From Propionibacteriaceae bacterium (lineage in GTDB: Bacteria; Actinomycetota; Actinomycetes; Propionibacteriales; Propionibacteriaceae): a stretch of DNA of 9,875 bases. Shown here piece after piece: positions 1-7,110 of this stretch (the first letter of the stretch is position 1; every line of letters begins with the position of its first letter). Below the pieces are notes generated by a model, which was not told where the DNA came from, ran no database searches, and saw only the letters and a list, made by a program, of their open reading frames with translations. The translations under genes were made by a program, and so were the position numbers. The stretch lies in assembly GCA_003153855.1 (NCBI GenBank), contig PMBM01000032.1, positions 20,700-30,574 on the forward strand. Reading direction: 5' to 3'.

Positions 1-1
1 C

Positions 2-2095
<2,094 letters not shown>

Positions 2096-2113
2096 CACCA
2101 GCAGTACGTACGC

Positions 2114-2142
2114 GACCGCGCAGCCGTGAGGGCTGCGCGGTC
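2114..2142 (+). terminator. gyrA terminator hairpin
   Basis: A perfect 12-bp stem, GACCGCGCAGCC with GGCTGCGCGGTC, encloses a GTGAG loop and begins 18 nt after the gyrA stop codon. It is not followed by a clear T-run (the sequence continues CTGCTGCG), as is common for GC-rich actinobacterial terminators. Its position and strength make termination or 3'-end protection of the gyrA transcript the likely role. Confidence 0.75.
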
Positions 2143-2251
2143 CTGCTGCGTTACGAGCCACCCGCAGACCAGCCCCGCAGCAGTGCGTCGAGAGCGGCAG
2201 CGATAGCAAGTACTGAGCGGAATGCTGCTTACAAGTCGCCGGGCCAGCAAC

Positions 2252-2323
2252 GTTCGACCGTCGAACTGGCGGCAGTGGCCGCCCCGATCTGAAGGTGTGG
2301 ACACGCCAGTTCGACGGTCGAAC
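2252..2323. repeat. Inverted repeat with palindromic arms, between gyrA and tetR
   Basis: The arms GTTCGACCGTCGAACTGGCG (2252-2271) and CGCCAGTTCGACGGTCGAAC (2304-2323) are perfect 20-bp reverse complements separated by 32 nt. Each arm also contains its own 15-nt palindrome, GTTCGAC-N-GTCGAAC, at 2252-2266 and 2309-2323. The element lies in the gap between the convergent gyrA and tetR genes. It could act as a bidirectional terminator, a paired protein-binding site, or a copy of a dispersed REP-like palindrome. The rest of the 2143-2368 gap shows no convincing gene or tRNA. Confidence 0.85.
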
Positions 2324-2368
2324 CAGAAGTGGCCCTCTTTCCATGCGGATCTCAAGCCGCTGAGGGAG

Positions 2369-2950
2369 TCACACGGGCTGGGGGTTGCTCTCCCCAACGC
2401 GGCCGAAGTAGTGGTCGATGAAGTCGTCGTACGCGGCGTCCATCTCGAGGCTGGGGTCGAGGAGCCACTGGATCTGGAGACCGTCCATGACGGCGAGCAT
2501 CAGCTGAGCGGCCCTGTCTGGATCGATCGTCGACGGGATGTTGCCTTCGGCGGACTCTTTCGTGAGTCGGTCGGCCGTGATGGCCCGTACCTTCTCGTAG
2601 CGAGCGATGAAATGGTCATGGGCGGGGTGCTCGGGGTCGGTGGCCTCGGCGCTGAGGGTCGTGAAGAGGCGTACTGTCCCGCTCCGCCTGCCGTTCTTCG
2701 CGACCAGGTCGCGCAGGAAGGGATCGCCGATCGCCCCCGCGTCCTCGTCCTCCTTCTGCTTGACGACCTCGAGCAGGAGGTTCCCCTTGCCACCGAAGTG
2801 GTGCAGGACGCCGGTGTCCGTCATGCCCACACGGTTCGCGATCTCGCGGATCGACGCGCCCCGGAACCCCGACTCGGCGAACACCTCGAGAGCGGTGGCG
2901 AGGATGGTGCGACGCCGCTCAGCGGTCTTCGCGTACGGCCCACGTGTCAT
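2369..2950 (-). CDS. TetR/AcrR-family transcriptional repressor
   Basis: The 193-residue product has the usual TetR length. The N-terminal DNA-binding domain covers about residues 12-60: helix 1 ILATALEVFAESGF, helix-turn-helix at residues 33-52 (SIREIANRVGMTDTGVLHHF), then the typical GGK. The remaining helices (about 75-193, with VMDGLQIQWLLDPS) resemble the BetI-type TetR C-terminal ligand domain, so a small-molecule inducer is expected. I chose the ATG at 2950 because the reading frame upstream (to 3115) runs through the intergenic promoter region. No well-spaced Shine-Dalgarno is visible; a GGGGAGG lies about 20 nt upstream, which is too far. The gene is divergent from the GH3-pgmB operon and probably represses it and itself through the palindrome at 2985-3000. 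The inducer cannot be read from sequence; a sugar or sugar phosphate is an inference from context. Confidence 0.92.
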   Translation of the reverse strand: MTRGPYAKTAERRRTILATALEVFAESGFRGASIREIANRVGMTDTGVLHHFGGKGNLLLEVVKQKEDEDAGAIGDPFLRDLVAKNGRRSGTVRLFTTLSAEATDPEHPAHDHFIARYEKVRAITADRLTKESAEGNIPSTIDPDRAAQLMLAVMDGLQIQWLLDPSLEMDAAYDDFIDHYFGRVGESNPQPV

Positions 2951-2984
2951 GGCTCGAAGGCTAGCCCGTTCCTCCCCGCGAATC

Positions 2985-3000
2985 CATTGCAACCGCAATG
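2985..3000. promoter_or_regulatory. Candidate operator in the tetR/GH3 divergent region
   Basis: CATTGC-AACC-GCAATG is a 6-4-6 palindrome in the 95-bp space between tetR and the GH3 gene. It overlaps the predicted -35 element of the GH3 promoter, so occupancy by the adjacent TetR protein would block transcription. Regulator genes of this family commonly bind between themselves and a divergent target. The assignment to this regulator is inferred from position only. Confidence 0.6.
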
Positions 3001-3015
3001 TTTTTATGTCAGGAT
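2987..3015 (+). promoter_or_regulatory. Predicted sigma-70-type promoter of the GH3-pgmB operon
   Basis: The -35-like TTGCAA (2987-2992) and -10-like CAGGAT (3010-3015) are separated by 17 bp. CAGGAT keeps the important A at position 2, A at position 5 and final T. Transcription would start near 3022, leaving a leader of about 24 nt that includes the ribosome site before the ATG at 3046. The region is noticeably AT-richer than its surroundings (TTTTTAT at 3001-3007). Confidence 0.5.
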
Positions 3016-3031
3016 GCTTCAGGTGAGCCTC

Positions 3032-3040
3032 AAAGGTGAG
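3032..3040 (+). promoter_or_regulatory. Ribosome-binding site that decides the GH3 start
   Basis: AAAGGTGAG ends 5 nt before the ATG at 3046. The next in-frame ATG, at 3067, has only AGAGAG-like sequence upstream, so the earlier start is preferred. Confidence 0.55.
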
Positions 3041-3045
3041 GCCGG

Positions 3046-4785
3046 ATGACACAGAGAGCTGATTGCATGAGCGTCGAGCAGTACCCCGCCGTCCTGGAAT
3101 CCATGCGCAAAGCACCGTTCAACCTCGACGACGACGACATCGCATGGGTCGAGACCACGCTTGCCGGCCTCGACACGAAGGCCAAGGTCGGCCAGCTGTT
3201 CTGCGGCATCGCCAGGGGATTCACCGAAGCGGCGCTCGACGCGACGCTGAGCGTCTGCACGCCGGGCGGCATCATGTACCGCCCGTGCACCACGGAGGAG
3301 GCGGTCACGCTCAGCAACCTGCTCCGCGAGAAGATCGCCATCCCCATGCTGGTTGCCGCGAACGTGGAGAAGGGCGCCAATGGCATCGTCCACGAGGGCA
3401 CGTTCCTCGGCTCGCCCCTGTCGATCGGTGCGACCGGTGACGTGGCCATGGCCGGCAAGCTCGGCGAGGTCTGCGGCAGCGAGGGTGCTGCCGTCGGCGC
3501 CAACTGGGCGTTCGCGCCGATCATCGACATCGACTACAACTTCCGCAACCCGATCACCAACATCCGTACGTTCGGCTCCGACCCCGAGCGCGTGAAGAAC
3601 ATGGGCGTCGCCTACGTCGAGGCCGTACAGAGGCAGGGCGTCGCGGCCTCCATCAAGCACTTCCCCGGTGACGGCCGCGATGAGCGCGACCAGCACCTCG
3701 TGACCAGCATCAACGACATGTCGGTCGAGGACTGGGACGCGACGTACGGAGCCGCGTACAAGGCGTCCATCGACGCGGGCGCCCTGACGGTCATGGTCGG
3801 CCACATCATGCAGCCGGCGTACTCGAGGGCGCTCCGTCCGGAGCAAGCCGACGAAAACATCCTCCCCGCCAGCCTGTCCCCCGAACTCATGGGCGACCTG
3901 CTCCGCGGCAAGCTCGGCTTCAACGGGCTCGTCGTCACGGACGCCACCACCATGGCCGGCTTCACGATCCCGATGCCCCGGTCGCAGTCCGTACCGACCT
4001 CGATTGCCGCGGGCGCGGACGTGTTCCTGTTCACGCGGAGCCTCGAAGAGGACTTCGGCTTCATGATGGCGGGCGTCGAGGACGGAACGATCTCGCCGGA
4101 GCGCCTCGACGCGGCCGTCGCCCGCATCCTCGGCCTCAAGGCGGCGCTGAAACTCAGCGAGCGTCCGGCCCCGACCCTCGAGGCCGCACGCGCGATCGTC
4201 GGCTCGGCCGAGCACCAGGCCTGGTCGAAGGAGTGCGCCGACAACGCGATCACCCTTGTCAAGGAGGAGGCGGGCGTCCTGCCCCTCACCCCGGACAAGT
4301 ACAAGAAGATCCTGTTCGTGCCGATCGAGGCCGGCGAGGGCGTCGCCTACGGCGTCCGCCAGGGTGCCTGCGAGGTCATCCGCGGCAAGCTCGTGGCCGA
4401 AGGCTTCGACGTCGACACCTTCAAGGCGAAGAACGTCTTCGAGGGCGAAGTCGACATGACCAGCGACTACATCGGCGTGTACGACGCGATCGTGTATGTG
4501 GCGAACCTCTCGACGAAGAGCAACCAGACCTCCGTACGCATCGAGTGGGCGCAGCCCATGGGCGCGAACTGCCCGCACTACCTGGCGTCGATCCCCACCG
4601 TCTTCATCTCCCTCGAGAACCCGTACCACCTCATCGACATCCCCCGCGTCAAGACATTCATCAACGCGTACAACTCCAACGACAACGTGCTGGACGCCGT
4701 CGTGGAGAAGCTCCTGGGGCGCTCGGAGTTCAAGGGCACGAGCCCGGTCGACGCGTTCTGTGGCCGTTGGGACACCCACCTGTGA
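3046..4785 (+). CDS. Glycoside hydrolase family 3 protein with His-Asp dyad (beta-glucosidase or beta-glycoside phosphorylase)
   Basis: The product has 579 residues and no signal peptide, so it is cytoplasmic. The N-terminal GH3 barrel covers about residues 30-370. It carries KHFPGDG at 204-210 and the NagZ-type signature KHxPGxGx4DxH, with Asp215 and His217 as the dyad that serves as acid/base. The nucleophile is Asp299 in VVTDATT. A GH3 C-terminal alpha/beta domain follows (about 390-560, with ENPYHLIDIPRVKTFINAY). Two-domain GH3 proteins are usually beta-glucosidases, while the dyad motif is typical of the NagZ-like beta-N-acetylglucosaminidase branch. At least one dyad enzyme, Nag3 of Cellulomonas fimi, works as a phosphorylase. 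The downstream beta-phosphoglucomutase, joined by a GTGA overlap, fits release of beta-glucose 1-phosphate. GH3 membership is very sure. The substrate, and hydrolysis versus phosphorolysis, are inference. Confidence 0.93.
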   Translation: MTQRADCMSVEQYPAVLESMRKAPFNLDDDDIAWVETTLAGLDTKAKVGQLFCGIARGFTEAALDATLSVCTPGGIMYRPCTTEEAVTLSNLLREKIAIPMLVAANVEKGANGIVHEGTFLGSPLSIGATGDVAMAGKLGEVCGSEGAAVGANWAFAPIIDIDYNFRNPITNIRTFGSDPERVKNMGVAYVEAVQRQGVAASIKHFPGDGRDERDQHLVTSINDMSVEDWDATYGAAYKASIDAGALTVMVGHIMQPAYSRALRPEQADENILPASLSPELMGDLLRGKLGFNGLVVTDATTMAGFTIPMPRSQSVPTSIAAGADVFLFTRSLEEDFGFMMAGVEDGTISPERLDAAVARILGLKAALKLSERPAPTLEAARAIVGSAEHQAWSKECADNAITLVKEEAGVLPLTPDKYKKILFVPIEAGEGVAYGVRQGACEVIRGKLVAEGFDVDTFKAKNVFEGEVDMTSDYIGVYDAIVYVANLSTKSNQTSVRIEWAQPMGANCPHYLASIPTVFISLENPYHLIDIPRVKTFINAYNSNDNVLDAVVEKLLGRSEFKGTSPVDAFCGRWDTHL

Positions 4786-5447
4786 CCGGGTCAGGACCGT
4801 ACGAGGCGGTCGTCTTCGACCTCGACGGCGTCATCTGCCACACGGACCACTACCACTACCTCGGCTGGAAGAGCGTCGCCGACGACCTCGGCGTTCCGTT
4901 CGACGAGACGGTGAACAACCGGCTCCGCGGCGTCAGCCGGATGGAGAGCTTGGAGATCATGCTCGAGCCGTACGAGGGTGAGCCGCTCTCCGACGACCGC
5001 AAGCTGGAGCTGGCGACGATCAAGAACGACCGCTACCGCGTGATGCTCGGCGACATGTCGCCTGCGGATCTCGACCCCTCGGTACGGACGACGCTGGACG
5101 ACCTGCGGGCTCGTGGGCTGAGGCTGGCTATCGGGTCGTCGAGCAAGAACGCGAAGTACATCCTCGAGCGCATCGGGCTCGGCGGCTACTTCGATGCGAT
5201 CTCCGACGGTACGAACATCTCGCGCTCGAAGCCCGATCCGGAGGTCTTCCTCAAGGCTGCCGAGTACTTGGGCATCGACCCCGCGAAGTGCGTCGTCGTC
5301 GAGGACGCGGTCGCGGGCATCGACGCGGGTGAGGCCGCCGGGATGTACACGGTCTCGATCGGCGACGCCGCCGACCAGGGCGCGGGTGACGCGAAGCTGG
5401 GTACGTTCGCAGACCTCTCGAAGGTGCTGACCGACCTGGGCGCCTGA
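4782..5447 (+). CDS. pgmB: Beta-phosphoglucomutase (HAD superfamily)
   Basis: This enzyme interconverts beta-D-glucose 1-phosphate and glucose 6-phosphate in the cytoplasm, feeding glycolysis. The 221-residue length equals that of characterised enzymes. HAD motif I is FDLDG, with nucleophile Asp13 and acid/base Asp15. The cap signature NNRLRGVSRMESLEIML contains the GVSR loop diagnostic for beta-PGM. KNDRY, motif II SSSKN, motif III SKPDPEVF and motif IV VEDAVAGI follow in order. His25 sits at the position of the L. lactis catalytic-site His20. After motif I the usual Asp-Thr is Cys-His-Thr (ICHT), a subgroup variation. The start is the GTG at 4782, whose GTGA overlaps the stop of the GH3 gene, so translation is probably coupled and no separate ribosome site is needed. 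The gene ends in the mirror-repeat gap facing apbE. Confidence 0.93.
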   Translation: MTGSGPYEAVVFDLDGVICHTDHYHYLGWKSVADDLGVPFDETVNNRLRGVSRMESLEIMLEPYEGEPLSDDRKLELATIKNDRYRVMLGDMSPADLDPSVRTTLDDLRARGLRLAIGSSSKNAKYILERIGLGGYFDAISDGTNISRSKPDPEVFLKAAEYLGIDPAKCVVVEDAVAGIDAGEAAGMYTVSIGDAADQGAGDAKLGTFADLSKVLTDLGA

Positions 5448-5464
5448 CCCATCGGGTGGCCGAC

Positions 5465-5621
5465 CGAAGTTCTTCGGGTTATGCGGCGCTCGATCTGCGC
5501 ACAGCGCGGCGCCTGCGAAGTTGTTCGGGTTATGGAGCCGATTCCGGGCCTCATAACCCGAACAACTTCGCTTTGGCCATCCACGGCGCACGACCTCGCG
5601 CCCACAACCCCGACAACTTCG
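5465..5621. repeat. Mirror-symmetric array of four 19-nt repeats
   Basis: The unit is CGAAGTTGTTCGGGTTATG. Two forward copies lie at 5465-5483 (one mismatch, C for G at unit position 8) and 5516-5534. Two reverse-complement copies lie at 5552-5570 (exact) and 5603-5621 (three mismatches). Copies 1-2 and 3-4 have the same 51-nt period, with 32-nt spacers on each side, and the centre of symmetry for both pairs is position 5543. Copies 2 and 3 can form a stem of 19-20 bp with a 17-nt loop. The array fills the gap between the convergent pgmB and apbE genes. A frame at 5456-5638 is open through the array but only translates the repeats, so I do not call it a gene. The role could be a bidirectional terminator, a REP-like element or a multi-site protein target. 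Confidence 0.88.
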
Positions 5622-5634
5622 CTGATCCGGTCCG

Positions 5635-6366
5635 CTAGTCGGTGAACACCGGCGAGGCCCAGACGCGGCCGTCGTGGGCCGAGGCCAGTACGTCGATGTC
5701 GTACTTCCCCTGCGCCAGCTGAAGCGTCGTGACGCCGCCGGCGAGGATGGCGGTCGCGAGGACGTCGGCGGTCTCGATGTCGGCCGCTGCGACGGTGACC
5801 TGGGTGAACGTGTCGTCGGCCGCCATGCGCCAGACGTGCTCTCCGCGCTCCTGGATGCCCGACGTCGCGACGGCCAACCGGCCCGGCCTGGTCGCGAACT
5901 GGGTCCACAGCGCCGTCCGGTCGTCCGGGTCGACGATGCCGACGATCCACGGCTCGCCCGTCTCCTGAACCCCGGCGACCAGGACGTCTCCTCCGGCGTT
6001 CAGGCACCAGTCCGCATGACCGTGACGGGAGAGGACGTCGCCCGCCGCCTGGATCCCGCGCGCCTTCACGACGCCGGACAGGTCGACGACACCGTCCGGG
6101 CGGTGCGGGGTGAACGCGCGATCGGTGGCCTCCGACCAGGCGATCGCCGCCCAGTACACCTCCTGGTACTCGGCGCTCGCCGACTTCAGGCCCATCCGCG
6201 CGTGGCCGACCAGGGATGCCTCGGACTCCGGCTTGTACAGGGAGAACCTGTCGTCCAGCGCCTGGAACGCGGCCCGGACGGCATCACTCGTGGCGTCATC
6301 CAGCGGAGCGACCGTTACGAGCGTGACGACTGTTCCCATCGTCTCGAACACGAAGGGCGGGGGCAT
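5635..6366 (-). CDS. apbE: FAD:protein FMN transferase (ApbE family)
   Basis: ApbE enzymes use FAD and Mg2+ to attach FMN through a phosphoester bond to a threonine in an S-G-A-T type motif of a target protein. The 243-residue product shows the family landmarks in order: the N-terminal MGTVVTL strand, VDLSGVVKARGIQAAGDVL (normally DxxGIAKGYAVD), LNAGGDVLVAG, VATSG followed by GEHV, and the metal-site region ETADVLATAI. There is no lipobox or signal peptide, so this copy may act in the cytosol. I prefer the ATG at 6366, preceded by AGGGTGAG at a spacing of 4 nt. A GTG at 6375 would add three residues but has no ribosome site. The gene is last in the operon, 48 nt after its probable substrate, the FMN-binding protein. 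The family call is firm. Confidence 0.93.
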   Translation of the reverse strand: MPPPFVFETMGTVVTLVTVAPLDDATSDAVRAAFQALDDRFSLYKPESEASLVGHARMGLKSASAEYQEVYWAAIAWSEATDRAFTPHRPDGVVDLSGVVKARGIQAAGDVLSRHGHADWCLNAGGDVLVAGVQETGEPWIVGIVDPDDRTALWTQFATRPGRLAVATSGIQERGEHVWRMAADDTFTQVTVAAADIETADVLATAILAGGVTTLQLAQGKYDIDVLASAHDGRVWASPVFTD

Positions 6367-6414
6367 GTCGCTCACCCTAGAGCGCCGGACGTACGAGCGC
6401 GGGGAACCGCGGGA

Positions 6415-7110
6415 TCAGGCCTTCGCCGCGGTGACCGCTGCCTGGACGCTCGTGATGAACGCCTTGCTCGTGAAGGTCGCGCCGCTCACCGTCGAGATGC
6501 TGCCTGACTGCGCGGAGATGACGCGGGACTTGAGCGTCGGCACGGCGTTGCTCGTGATCGACGTCGACTGGGAGCTGGTGCTCGTCGTGGTCGCGGTGAC
6601 GGCCGTGATCTTGCCGCCGGACACCGTGATCGAGACCGCCACGGTTCCGTACTGGTGGCTCACGGTCGGACCGGCGAACGTACCGTTCTTGAATCCGGAG
6701 GCGGCCGCAGAAGTCGTTGCCGGCGCGGCGGTGGTTGCCTTTGCCGTCGTCGCCGCCGTCGTTGTCACCTTGGCAGCCGTCGTCGCGGCTGCAGCAGAGG
6801 TGCCTGCTTTCGTGGCCGCGGCTGTCGTGGCCGCGGCTGTCGTGCCCGCCTTGCTGGCCGCAGCACTCGATGCCGCCGCAGACGCCGAGGCCGTGGCGGC
6901 AGCCGACTCCTCCGCCGTCGTAGGCGTGACGCTCGGGTCGGTCGCTACCGCGACCGCTGAAGGATCACCGGACGTCAGTGACGTCGGGTCGGCCGCGACG
7001 GCCGCGACGCCGCCCGTGATGGTCGCGCCGCCCATCGTCGCTGCGGACCATGCCGCCGCCAGGATGCCTGCGGATGTGGCAACAGCAGCCACTCTGCCTC
7101 GTGCACTCAC
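6415..7110 (-). CDS. Secreted or membrane-anchored FMN-binding domain protein, ApbE substrate
   Basis: The 231-residue product probably carries one covalent FMN and passes electrons outside the membrane. A hydrophobic N-terminus after MSARGR (about residues 7-40) acts as signal peptide or anchor; there is no lipobox cysteine. Residues about 65-138 are a low-complexity Ala/Thr/Ser linker. The FMN_bind domain covers about 140-231: it starts FKNGTFAG, continues with VAVSITVSGGKITAVTA, and ends with SGATFT at 209-214, which holds the acceptor threonine. The residue three before this motif, normally Asp (DTVSGAT), is Ser206. The start is the GTG at 7110, whose GTGA overlaps the stop of the upstream oxidoreductase gene. 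The adjacent apbE supplies the modifying enzyme. The domain call is secure; redox partner and exact localisation are inferred. Confidence 0.9.
   Translation of the reverse strand: MSARGRVAAVATSAGILAAAWSAATMGGATITGGVAAVAADPTSLTSGDPSAVAVATDPSVTPTTAEESAAATASASAAASSAAASKAGTTAAATTAAATKAGTSAAAATTAAKVTTTAATTAKATTAAPATTSAAASGFKNGTFAGPTVSHQYGTVAVSITVSGGKITAVTATTTSTSSQSTSITSNAVPTLKSRVISAQSGSISTVSGATFTSKAFITSVQAAVTAAKA
6811..6840. repeat. 15-nt tandem duplication in the FMN-binding protein linker
   Basis: CGTGGCCGCGGCTGT occurs twice in perfect tandem (6811-6825, 6826-6840), followed by a partial degenerate third copy. On the minus strand it encodes an in-frame Thr-Ala-Ala-Ala-Thr type repeat, so expansion or contraction would change linker length by five residues without breaking the frame. 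Confidence 0.85.

Noticed and set aside
2252..2323. tRNA fragment or attachment site, because GGTTCGA resembles a T-arm
   Set aside because: No cloverleaf, acceptor stem or anticodon arm can be built around it. The sequence is explained by the nested palindromes, and no integrase is in the window.
2252..2323. LexA (SOS) box, because of GTTCGA and TCGAAC elements
   Set aside because: The actinobacterial SOS box has TCGAAC first, then four bases, then GTTCGA. Here the half-sites are in the opposite order with one central base, and the element lies downstream of genes, not at a promoter.
2222..3049. Open frame of 275 codons on the plus strand opposite tetR
   Set aside because: It is antisense to a well-defined TetR protein and crosses both the inverted repeat and the GH3 promoter region. 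No domain is visible.
3019..4779. Open frame of 586 codons on the minus strand, antisense to the GH3 gene
   Set aside because: It spans the whole GH3 gene in a frame kept open by high GC. The product is a compositionally biased string of Arg, Asp, Val and Ala with no recognisable domain, while the plus-strand protein has complete family motifs.
5465..5621. CRISPR array, because of 19-nt repeats with 32-nt spacers
   Set aside because: Only four copies exist, two of them inverted. The repeats are shorter than CRISPR repeats, the centre spacing is 17 nt and no cas gene is nearby.
5456..5638. Small 60-codon frame giving repeated SGY and HNPxNF peptides
   Set aside because: The peptide repeats are just translations of the inverted 19-nt DNA repeats. 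There is no ribosome site, and the minus strand gives the same kind of peptide, as expected from symmetry.
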